A stretch of DNA of 7,374 nucleotides. Source: Desulfurococcales archaeon. Its GTDB lineage: Archaea; Thermoproteota; Thermoprotei_A; Sulfolobales; Desulfurococcaceae. Every line of letters begins with the position of its first letter. The first letter of the stretch is position 1. Positions 1 through 5,002 of the stretch are shown piece after piece. The notes under the pieces were generated by a model. It saw only the letters and a program-made list of their open reading frames with translations, did no database searches and was not told the DNA's origin. The DNA lies in assembly GCA_015521265.1 (NCBI GenBank), contig WAON01000225.1, forward strand, positions 1-7,374. The letters are read 5' to 3'. The position numbers and the translations under genes are program-made.

Positions 1-1
1 A

Positions 2-130
2 TTCAAACCCGTATGGAGCAGTGAGAAGAGAGAAAAACTCTACAATGCTTGGAAACAAGCAGTCAAGAGAGCACTAGACTGGCTGAAAGACACTGGCGAA
101 ATACCGTCATCCTACGCATATGAACCATGA
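2..130 (+). CDS. glpK: Glycerol kinase, C-terminal end only (5' part outside window)
   Basis: An open frame enters from the left edge and stops with TGA at 128-130, giving 42 residues. The tail starts FKPVW, passes a tyrosine and then reads WKQAVKRALDWL. This matches the C-terminal end of FGGY-family glycerol kinases: the E. coli enzyme, as I recall it, has F-R-P followed by a tyrosine-rich turn and WKKAVKRAMAW. Glycerol kinase phosphorylates glycerol with ATP to sn-glycerol 3-phosphate in the cytoplasm, feeding lipid or central metabolism. The catalytic and nucleotide-binding parts lie outside the window, so intactness cannot be judged. The gene converges on the peroxiredoxin, with 64 bases between their stop codons. 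Other FGGY kinases share the fold, but the WK-AVKRA string favours GlpK. Confidence 0.72.
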   Translation, partial: FKPVWSSEKREKLYNAWKQAVKRALDWLKDTGEIPSSYAYEP

Positions 131-162
131 AAAATAAATGAAAAGTGTTTTGAATAGTATTG

Positions 163-180
163 TATAAAAAAGCCTTTTAT
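163..180 (-). terminator. Oligo-T terminator after the peroxiredoxin gene
   Basis: On the - strand, 23 bases after the peroxiredoxin stop, there is AAAAGGC followed by six T residues (166-171) and TATA. Archaeal RNA polymerase terminates at such T-runs without needing a hairpin, and I see no strong hairpin here. The same 64-base gap must also end glycerol kinase transcription on the + strand, where only short T-runs (147-151, 175-178) are present. A nearly identical string lies after the secreted-protein gene at 6165-6175. Confidence 0.45.
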
Positions 181-194
181 TATCCTAAGCGAGA

Positions 195-893
195 TTAGCA
201 GCGAGCAACTCTCTTAAGGAAGCTTCTAGCTTCTTCTACGTCGGTCTTCTCCTTTAATTCTTCGTGGCAGAACCACCAGTCGTAGCATGTGTACTTCTTA
301 GTCCTCTCAGCTGCTTCTTGTACCGTAGCTGCTGGCGGCACGATTACATGGTCATCGATTAGCTCATTGTTTGGCCAGTTTGCCGGTGTTGCTCTACCAT
401 ACTTGTCCGTTACTTGTATAGCTTTTACTAGCCTCAGTATCTCGTCGATATTCCTACCATTATCTAGTGGGTAGTAGATTATTGCCCTTATAACGCCGTT
501 GGGGTCTACTATGAATACTGCTCTAACCGTATGTGTTGAGCTTACAGCGTGTAGCATTCCAAGTTTTGAGGCTACGTGGCCTCCGGGATCGGCGATTATT
601 GGGAAGGGTATTTCAACGCCTAGCTTCTCCTTAATCCACTCGATCCACTTTATATGGCTCCATGTAGAGTCTACGCTTAGCCCTATTAACTCAGTGTTTA
701 GCTTCTTGAAGTCTTCATACCTCTTAGCGAAGGCTACGAACTCGGTTGTACATACTGGTGTGAAGTCTGCTGGATGGCTAAATAGTACCCAGTACTTACC
801 CTTGAAGTGGTCGGGTAGCTTGATCTTACCGATAGTAGTCATAACTTCCATTTCGGGGAATTTCTCACCTATAAGTGGGATTGATCCAGGCAT
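195..893 (-). CDS. Peroxiredoxin, Prx6 subfamily archaeal thioredoxin peroxidase type
   Basis: This enzyme reduces hydrogen peroxide and alkyl hydroperoxides in the cytoplasm, using electrons from a thioredoxin- or glutaredoxin-like donor. The 232-residue product begins MPGSIPLIGEKFPEMEV and has the peroxiredoxin active site P41-x3-T45-x2-C48 (FTPVCTTEF), with the supporting arginine at R124 (HTVRAVF). The C-terminal extension carries C203 and C209 in TCYDWWFC, the same spacing as the resolving cysteine pair I recall from Aeropyrum pernix ApTPx. Family enzymes of this type assemble as decamers. An extra cysteine, C232, is the very last residue. I chose the ATG at 891-893 because AGGTG at 900-904 sits six bases before it and because it gives the family's usual MPGSIPL start. 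A GTG at 900-902 in the same frame lies inside that ribosome binding site. It is transcribed in the same direction as the Lrp and superoxide reductase genes upstream. Confidence 0.96.
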   Translation of the reverse strand: MPGSIPLIGEKFPEMEVMTTIGKIKLPDHFKGKYWVLFSHPADFTPVCTTEFVAFAKRYEDFKKLNTELIGLSVDSTWSHIKWIEWIKEKLGVEIPFPIIADPGGHVASKLGMLHAVSSTHTVRAVFIVDPNGVIRAIIYYPLDNGRNIDEILRLVKAIQVTDKYGRATPANWPNNELIDDHVIVPPAATVQEAAERTKKYTCYDWWFCHEELKEKTDVEEARSFLKRVARC

Positions 894-902
894 TTCGAAC
901 AC

Positions 903-1066
903 CTAACCATTCACTTCTAATATTATAATATACGGTTAATCCTTTTAAACATTATCCTAAACTCTCCGATACACTAACATGTATAAATAAATATTACTTG
1001 ATTAGATATCCTATTAGGCTATGCAATGATTATAGAATAGAGTAGAACAAGCAATTACTCACAAGT
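903..1066. other. AT-rich spacer between lrp and peroxiredoxin genes
   Basis: This spacer of 164 bases contains the peroxiredoxin promoter. It also holds GTATAAATAAATATTA at 981-996, a box readable on both strands. On the + strand it would drive a transcript beginning near 1010 that runs antisense to lrp, but I find no gene there. I see no tRNA, hairpin or repeat in it. Confidence 0.5.
943..949 (-). promoter_or_regulatory. Candidate TATA box of the peroxiredoxin gene
   Basis: The - strand reads TTTAAAA about 53 bases before the ATG. A start point some 25 bases downstream, near 920, would give a leader of about 27 bases that still contains the AGGTG site. A second AT-rich box, TTATTTATAC at 981-990 on the - strand, is an alternative giving a longer leader. 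Assignment is by pattern and spacing only. Confidence 0.4.
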
Positions 1067-1522
1067 CTAAAGGCAGATAGGACCCTTAACCTCTTGAAGC
1101 TTGATAGCGGGGTAAACTTTTTCAACACCCTTAATACTAAGTATTTTCTCATGGATTTTTGTTAGCTCATCCTGATCCCTAGCCCATATAATAGCCATTA
1201 TATGGTGATCACCGCTTGTCATAGCAATATACTTAATGTTCGGGATCTTCTTCAACTCCTCAAGTACATGAAACAGCTCCTGCGGCTGAACATTAATACC
1301 TGTAAAGCATGTTAGCTTATAACCTATCTTCGAGGGATCAACAACAATCGTGTACGACTTAATAACACCAGCATCCTCCAGCTTCTTAATCCTCTTAATA
1401 ACAGCTACATCGCTCAGCCCAACTATACGGGCTAGATCAGTATACGATATCCTACTATTACGCATAAGCATCTCGAGTATCTTCTCATCCTTCTCATCCA
1501 GACCACGAATTTTAACATCCAT
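1067..1522 (-). CDS. Lrp/AsnC-family transcriptional regulator
   Basis: This is a 151-residue feast/famine-type DNA-binding regulator. Residues about 8-58 form the AsnC-type winged helix-turn-helix, with LDEKDEKILEML, then ISYTDLARIVGLSDVAVIKR as the two helices and KKLEDAGVIKSYTIVVD as the wing. Residues about 70-145 form the RAM effector-binding and dimerisation domain, with the family's loop in the form TSGDHHIMA at 102-110. Length is normal for the family. Such proteins form dimers to octamers and repress or activate, often controlling themselves. The ATG at 1520-1522 is backed by AGGGTGG (1530-1536), seven bases upstream. It lies between superoxide reductase and peroxiredoxin on the same strand, 116 bases after the first and 173 before the second, which suggests it may control them; this is inference from position. 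Cysteines are C72 and C150, the latter the penultimate residue. Confidence 0.95.
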   Translation of the reverse strand: MDVKIRGLDEKDEKILEMLMRNSRISYTDLARIVGLSDVAVIKRIKKLEDAGVIKSYTIVVDPSKIGYKLTCFTGINVQPQELFHVLEELKKIPNIKYIAMTSGDHHIMAIIWARDQDELTKIHEKILSIKGVEKVYPAIKLQEVKGPICL

Positions 1523-1537
1523 ACCGGTTCCACCCTA

Positions 1538-1553
1538 CAAATACAAGTTTTCC
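1538..1553. promoter_or_regulatory. Operator-like site 2 in the lrp leader
   Basis: The + strand reads CAAATACAAGTTTTCC. Read on this strand it matches the site at 1594-1610 read on the opposite strand (AAATAC-TT-GTTTT), so the two are inverted copies of AAATAC-WW-GTTTT. The unit is itself nearly palindromic (AAA-n-AC-nn-GT-n-TTT). It would lie inside the 5' leader of the lrp transcript, just before the ribosome binding site. A role as a regulator binding site is inferred from pattern only. Confidence 0.3.
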
Positions 1554-1593
1554 AAACAATCTAAATGCTACATTACTGGAATCGTAAGAGTTA

Positions 1594-1610
1594 GAAAAAC
1601 AAGTATTTAT
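1594..1610. promoter_or_regulatory. Operator-like site 1 overlapping the lrp TATA box
   Basis: On the - strand this reads AAATACTTGTTTTTC, an inverted copy of the site at 1538-1553. It begins inside the TATA box (1604-1611) and extends toward the start point, a position where a bound regulator would block TBP or polymerase. Archaeal Lrp proteins are known to autoregulate. The link to this protein is a guess from location. The T-run inside it could also act as a terminator for the superoxide reductase transcript. Confidence 0.3.
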
Positions 1611-1614
1611 AGGC
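1603..1614 (-). promoter_or_regulatory. TATA box/BRE of the lrp gene
   Basis: The - strand reads AAAGCCTATAAATAC, a strong archaeal TATA box (TATAAATA, 1604-1611) preceded by a purine-rich BRE-like AAAG. The start point would fall near 1580, giving a leader of roughly 58 bases before the ATG at 1522. Its presence suggests that lrp has its own promoter rather than depending on readthrough from superoxide reductase. Confidence 0.5.
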
Positions 1615-1638
1615 TTTAATTAAGTATACCCTCCCCTT

Positions 1639-2016
1639 TTACTCTACCTTGATCTCCTTCCGGGATTCCCATAATCCGTGGAGGTTGCAGTAGGCTACAG
1701 CATATATTACTCCGCTCTTCTCGAGTTTTAGCTTCAACGTTAATTCTGGCTCCGTAATACCTGGTGCAAACCTAGCTGATGCAACATGTACCGGGTTGAA
1801 GGGTCTTCCCTCCTCGTAGAAGTATATGTGTAGCTCCCTGATCGAGTGCTCGACCTTGTTGGGGTGGGGTCCTACGCTTACATGTATTGTGAAGGGTTCA
1901 CCTGCTTTAACCTTATCTGGTGCTTCAATTTTCGGAGTGTGTGATTCAACCTTAGACAGTGCTTCTCCCTTAGCTGTTTCGGGAGTATATATTAAGTCTC
2001 CGAATTTAACCGCCAC
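1639..2016 (-). CDS. Superoxide reductase, one-iron type (neelaredoxin/desulfoferrodoxin centre II)
   Basis: This enzyme reduces superoxide to hydrogen peroxide without making oxygen, a defence typical of anaerobes; rubredoxin is the usual electron donor. The 125-residue product has all expected ligands of the Fe(His4Cys) site: H26 with the neighbouring sixth-ligand glutamate E24 (ESHTP), H51 (GPHPN), H57 (VEHSIR), and C110 and H113 in YCNLHGLWE. It lacks the N-terminal rubredoxin-like iron domain of two-iron desulfoferrodoxins, so it is the class II short form. I chose the GTG at 2014-2016 because GAGGTGAT (2021-2028) lies four bases upstream. The longer GTG start at 2023-2025 is inside that site and would add only three residues. 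It reads toward the regulator and the peroxiredoxin, which would consume its peroxide. No rubredoxin gene is in the window. Confidence 0.96.
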   Translation of the reverse strand: MAVKFGDLIYTPETAKGEALSKVESHTPKIEAPDKVKAGEPFTIHVSVGPHPNKVEHSIRELHIYFYEEGRPFNPVHVASARFAPGITEPELTLKLKLEKSGVIYAVAYCNLHGLWESRKEIKVE

Positions 2017-2059
2017 TTCTATCACCTCTATATGATTGATTGTAAATATCGGCTATTAA

Positions 2060-2090
2060 GGTTTATTTTCTTAACCACTATATTAAAAAT
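2060..2090 (-). promoter_or_regulatory. Probable promoter of superoxide reductase in the divergent gap
   Basis: The 113-base gap between the superoxide reductase start and the divergent sfsA start is strongly AT-rich. On the - strand two boxes are possible: TTTTTAATATAG (2079-2090, start near 2060) and GAAAATAAAC (2061-2070, start near 2040). Both would leave a leader containing the GAGGTGAT ribosome site. I cannot choose between them. Confidence 0.3.
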
Positions 2091-2100
2091 ATTAACAACA

Positions 2101-2110
2101 CCTATAAATG
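2101..2110 (+). promoter_or_regulatory. TATA box of sfsA, placed for a leaderless transcript
   Basis: CCTATAAATG contains TATAAAT at 2103-2109, centred about 24 bases before the sfsA ATG at 2130. Archaeal transcription starts about that far from the box, so the mRNA should begin at or within a base or two of the start codon. No Shine-Dalgarno sequence precedes this ATG, in agreement with leaderless translation. Confidence 0.55.
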
Positions 2111-2129
2111 CTCCAACGGTAGAACCACA

Positions 2130-2846
2130 ATGGTAAAATACATTATGAGAATCAATAACTGGGTACCTTGTAGAATCATTAAGAGGATGAATAGATTCGT
2201 TGTAAAAATAAACGTTTCTGGAACGGAGAAACTCGCTTACATAAACAATACTGGTAGACTGCTAGAATACATGGTTCCGGGGCGGAAAGCCTACTGCATA
2301 CCATGGAAGAAACCGGGTAAAACAACCCATAGATTATTCGCAGTAGAAGACTATGGAGCGGCGGCATTGATTGATACGAGGCTTCAAATGGATTCATTCG
2401 AAAAACTAGTATCGGATAAAGATATTCCATGGCTGAAAAACTGCGTGTTGGAGAAGCGTAATCCAAGGCTTGGAGGATCTGTTCTCGACTACTTGCTTAA
2501 CTGCGGTGGAAGACTCCTCTACGTCGAGATTAAGAGTGCAGTACTGAGGGGTGATGAAGTATACGCTATGTATCCGGACTGCCCAACACTAAGGGGGAGG
2601 AGGCATATAAAGGAACTAACCAAACACGCCGAGAAGAGGGGGTTTGGAGCAGTAGTATTTATAGCCGCACTACCAGGAGTAAAAGCTTTCAAACCATACA
2701 TGGAGGGAGATCCGGAAATACCGAAACTATTAAAAATAGCAGCTGAGAAGGGTGTATTGGTTAAAGCTATAAGCATCTATTTCAACCCTGAAACATCAAT
2801 GATCATACTTGTAAACCCTGATCTCCCTGTTGTACTGGATGATTGA
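2130..2846 (+). CDS. sfsA: SfsA-family DNA-binding/nuclease-fold protein
   Basis: This is a 238-residue homologue of SfsA, named in E. coli for stimulating maltose metabolism and known to bind DNA; its biochemical role in archaea is not established. Residues about 10-85 form the N-terminal OB-like part with the family signature INNTGRLLEYMVPG. The C-terminal half has a restriction-nuclease-like fold with SVLDYLL (D120), YVEIKSAVL (E133, K135) and AMYPDCPTLRGRRHIKEL (146-163), the most conserved block, then GAVVFIAALPGVKAFKP. The D...ExK arrangement fits a PD-(D/E)xK site. In E. coli the first block is SRIDF; here the arginine is replaced by valine (V118). The length is normal. It is the first gene of a two-gene operon with the CitG-like gene starting 10 bases after its stop. 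The ATG at 2130 is preferred over M6 because it coincides with the predicted transcript start. Confidence 0.93.
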   Translation: MVKYIMRINNWVPCRIIKRMNRFVVKINVSGTEKLAYINNTGRLLEYMVPGRKAYCIPWKKPGKTTHRLFAVEDYGAAALIDTRLQMDSFEKLVSDKDIPWLKNCVLEKRNPRLGGSVLDYLLNCGGRLLYVEIKSAVLRGDEVYAMYPDCPTLRGRRHIKELTKHAEKRGFGAVVFIAALPGVKAFKPYMEGDPEIPKLLKIAAEKGVLVKAISIYFNPETSMIILVNPDLPVVLDD

Positions 2847-2856
2847 GGAGTAGGCT

Positions 2857-3792
2857 TTGAAGCAAAATAATTTATTACGAACAATATCCGCCGCTATATC
2901 GAGCAGTATAATAATAGAAGCACAAAGCGGTATCAAGCCAGGCCTAGTACACCGATACAGGGACTTACCAGATCTAAACCTTAAAGATTTTGCAATAGCC
3001 TCAACAGTATCATACAAATACATATACAGAGTCTTAAAACGGGGATTCAAAGCTAGAATAGTTAAAGCCCTATTCTATGATCAACTCTACTACGCTGTAA
3101 AAGACATAATGAAACAAACTCATACGAACACATCCCTAGGATCACTAATAATACTACTCCCCCTAACATACACAATAGGCAAAATACTGAGAAGAAAAAA
3201 CACCTACAACCCCCGGCAAATCCAGGAACTACTAGTTGAAACAATCGAGGAAGCCGGGGTAGAGGATACAGTATGGCTCTACAAAGCAATAAGAACAGTA
3301 AAACCAAGCTACATAACCCAGAAGGATGAAATAGGAGAATACGTTAACGTATGGAGTAAAAACTACATATCAGAAATAAATAGGAAGAAGCAGAAACTAA
3401 TAGATACATTAAAATACAGTAGCAGGTACGATAGAAACTCCTACGAACTAATACATGGACTACCAACTATAATGGAAGGATTAAAATTCCTAGATGAAAG
3501 AATGAAAAAACATAATGATTGGGATAGGGCTGTATCAGAAACCTATCTATACCTGCTCAGCAAACAATTAGACACAGTAATTGCAAGGAAGAAGGGTTTG
3601 AGAATCGCAGAGGAAGTCCGTAGAGAGGCAAGCAGTATACTGGGAGTTATACTAAACAATCAGGATTGGAGCAGGATCCTCCTAGAACTAGATGACAAGT
3701 ATAGGGCTGAGGAGATCAGGCCTGCTTCAACAGCTGACCTATTAGTAGCTGCGATAGCATTACACCTACTCGAGGAAAGCATCAGCCATTAA
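2857..3792 (+). CDS. CitG/MdcB-family triphosphoribosyl-dephospho-CoA synthase-like protein
   Basis: Bacterial members transfer the triphosphoribosyl part of ATP to dephospho-CoA, making the prosthetic group precursor of citrate or malonate lyase carriers. The 311-residue product shows the family's three blocks: EAQSGIKPGLVHRYRD (residues 21-36), TNTSLGSLIILLPL (about 90-103, equivalent to the NTHKG/NTNLG motif), and RPASTADLLVAAIAL (about 288-302). Between them lie WLYKAIRTVKPSYI, HGLPTIMEGLKFLDE and LDTVIARKKGLRIAEEV, characteristic of the archaeal branch. No citrate lyase subunit or acyl carrier protein is nearby, so the true substrate is open. The TTG start at 2857-2859 is supported by GAGGAG (2845-2850) six bases ahead, which overlaps the sfsA stop and implies coupled translation. 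The last 11 bases overlap the end of the convergent marC-like gene. Confidence 0.85.
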   Translation: MKQNNLLRTISAAISSSIIIEAQSGIKPGLVHRYRDLPDLNLKDFAIASTVSYKYIYRVLKRGFKARIVKALFYDQLYYAVKDIMKQTHTNTSLGSLIILLPLTYTIGKILRRKNTYNPRQIQELLVETIEEAGVEDTVWLYKAIRTVKPSYITQKDEIGEYVNVWSKNYISEINRKKQKLIDTLKYSSRYDRNSYELIHGLPTIMEGLKFLDERMKKHNDWDRAVSETYLYLLSKQLDTVIARKKGLRIAEEVRREASSILGVILNNQDWSRILLELDDKYRAEEIRPASTADLLVAAIALHLLEESISH

Positions 3793-4372
3793 TTAAAAAT
3801 AATACCCCCTCCCTGATCATAGCGATAGAGTAAGCCGCTAATAAGATTGCGAATATCTTGCTTAAAACAATACTACCCTGCTTACCCATATATTCTAACA
3901 ACCTACCACCATTCTCCAATAATACCCATGCAATAAACATGTTTACAGTAATACTTAGCAAAGCGATCAATAGGTTGAGAGAATACTTCAAATATATCAC
4001 AACAGTAATAGCCCCCGGCCCAGCTAGTAGTGGTGTAGCAAGGGGGACGACCGCGATCTCCTCGCCCTTAATAGTTTCCGCCTCACTATGTCCTAGGATC
4101 CCGAGTACAGCATAGATAAACAATATGATCCCTCCAGCGATCCTGAAGTCGTTAACAGTTATATCGAAATACATCAATACATAATCGCCTAGGAAAGCGA
4201 AGAATAAGAGTATAATGGTAGCAATAACAATGCTCTTACGAATAGTCCTAACCCTCCTCCAAGGCTCTAAATCCCTAGTGAAGAAGTAGAATAGTGGAGC
4301 ATTACCCGGAGCATCCAAGACGATGAAGAGCATCAAAATACCCGAAATAACAGCGTCAGTACTCGCCTCCAA
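3782..4372 (-). CDS. MarC-family (UPF0056) integral membrane protein
   Basis: This 196-residue membrane protein belongs to the MarC family, whose transport substrate is unknown. E. coli MarC was once tied to multiple antibiotic resistance, a link later questioned. Around six membrane segments are visible, roughly at residues 8-30, 47-69, 76-95, 105-128, 132-153 and 168-193. Family signatures are the VLDAPGNAPLF block (18-28), FRIAGGIILF (76-85) and VPLATPLLAGPGAIT (109-123). The two half-repeats with conserved proline and glycine suggest the usual inverted 3+3 topology. I chose the TTG at 4370-4372, because GAGGTGGT (4379-4386) lies six bases upstream; the longer GTG start at 4391-4393 lies 5' of that site and would put it within the coding region. 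It is divergent from the small 4518 gene and convergent with the CitG-like gene, so probably a single-gene unit. Confidence 0.9.
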   Translation of the reverse strand: MEASTDAVISGILMLFIVLDAPGNAPLFYFFTRDLEPWRRVRTIRKSIVIATIILLFFAFLGDYVLMYFDITVNDFRIAGGIILFIYAVLGILGHSEAETIKGEEIAVVPLATPLLAGPGAITVVIYLKYSLNLLIALLSITVNMFIAWVLLENGGRLLEYMGKQGSIVLSKIFAILLAAYSIAMIREGVLFLING

Positions 4373-4436
4373 TACAGTACCACCTCGAAGCACTGGTTAT
4401 TATTCATGCATTAATGGTTAACCAAGGGCAATCAAC

Positions 4437-4445
4437 TATATTAAA
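4437..4445 (-). promoter_or_regulatory. Candidate TATA box of the marC-like gene
   Basis: The - strand reads TTTAATATA. A start point near 4415 would give a leader of about 43 bases including GAGGTGGT at 4379-4386. The box lies in the 145-base divergent gap shared with the gene at 4518, so the two promoters sit almost back to back. Confidence 0.4.
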
Positions 4446-4461
4446 TCATACACATATTCAT

Positions 4462-4470
4462 GAATAAATA
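4462..4470 (+). promoter_or_regulatory. Candidate TATA box of the small gene at 4518
   Basis: GAATAAATA lies about 52 bases before the ATG. A start near 4491 gives a leader of about 27 bases holding the GGTG site at 4508-4511. A weaker box, TATTAAAT at 4439-4446, overlaps the opposite-strand promoter and is a less likely choice. Confidence 0.38.
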
Positions 4471-4517
4471 GCTATGATAAAACGACTGCTGAACCCTAAG
4501 CTTTGACGGTGTTTATT

Positions 4518-4889
4518 ATGAGTGAGGAATTACCTGAAGAATTGAAGCGTAAATTAATGGAGAAGTTTATGAAGAAGATTAGAGAAGAGAAAAGAGCTGA
4601 GGAGAAGGCTGTGGAACGCACTGTTGATCCCGAGAAAATAGTCTGGAACCGCCTCGCTGATGATAAAGCTAGAGAGCTGATGGTTAAGGCTAAAAACCTA
4701 TACCCCAATGAGTACCCATATGTTATAAGAGTATTCTACGAGCTCCTCCGAAGGGGTGATGTTGAAGAATTTGACGGCTACACTACACTACTACTCCTAC
4801 ACAGGCTCGGCATACCGGTTAAGCCTAGTATAAGGCTTAAATTCGTTAAGCACGGTAAGGAGGTTAGTTTTAAGGAGTACGCTGATTAG
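4518..4889 (+). CDS. Small charged protein of unknown function, faint PDCD5-like layout
   Basis: The 123-residue product is not one I can name. Residues 1-35 form a highly charged, probably helical stretch (MSEELPEELKRKLMEKFMKK, then lysine/arginine/glutamate-rich), which could coil or bind nucleic acid. The rest is a compact helical part with RLADDKARELMVKAKNLYP, YVIRVFYELLRRGDV and FDGYTTLLLLHRLGI, ending in a basic strand-like segment KPSIRLKFVKHGKEVSF. The order of a charged N-terminal helix, then a helical core with an R-L-x5-A pattern and a short basic end, recalls archaeal PDCD5/TFAR19 dsDNA-binding proteins, but key residues do not align convincingly; treat this as a hypothesis. The ATG at 4518-4520 is chosen because GGTG (4508-4511) lies six bases upstream; an in-frame TTG at 4503 lies before that site. 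No signal peptide or membrane segment is present. Confidence 0.85.
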   Translation: MSEELPEELKRKLMEKFMKKIREEKRAEEKAVERTVDPEKIVWNRLADDKARELMVKAKNLYPNEYPYVIRVFYELLRRGDVEEFDGYTTLLLLHRLGIPVKPSIRLKFVKHGKEVSFKEYAD

Positions 4890-4942
4890 ACTCTCCATAT
4901 TCTTTACTCCACTGCGACATATTTTGCCTAATAACCCTACTC

Positions 4943-4950
4943 TTTATAAA
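4943..4950 (+). promoter_or_regulatory. TATA box of the GH130 gene
   Basis: TTTATAAA is a strong archaeal TATA box 53 bases before the ATG at 5003. A start point near 4972 would leave a leader of about 30 bases. The only ribosome-site candidate in it is the weak GGGAT at 4991-4995. The box shows that the gene is transcribed separately from the small gene upstream, 113 bases away. Confidence 0.5.
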
Positions 4951-5002
4951 GGGGCCAAAAACCATAATGTGAATAGTCTAGTATACGGATGGGATCTATA
5001 GT

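Noticed and set aside
289..906. Two + strand open frames (289-474 and 499-906) opposite the peroxiredoxin
   Set aside because: They are antisense to a gene with every active-site residue intact, have no family resemblance, and lack ribosome sites.
1350..1619. + strand open frame opposite the start of lrp
   Set aside because: It is the mirror of the helix-turn-helix coding region and runs into the lrp promoter; its product is low-complexity.
2179..3307. - strand open frames opposite sfsA and the CitG-like gene
   Set aside because: All overlap clearly recognised genes, and their products look like antisense translations rich in serine, leucine and cysteine.
2857..3792. Reading the CitG-like gene as proof of a citrate lyase pathway
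   Set aside because: No lyase subunit or carrier protein is present, and archaeal family members diverge in the key motif.
4655..4685. TGATGA followed by CTGA, as in a C/D box guide RNA
   Set aside because: It lies within the coding sequence of the 4518 gene, lacks a proper C box purine and D' arrangement, and is explained by codons for L-A-D-D and E-L-M.
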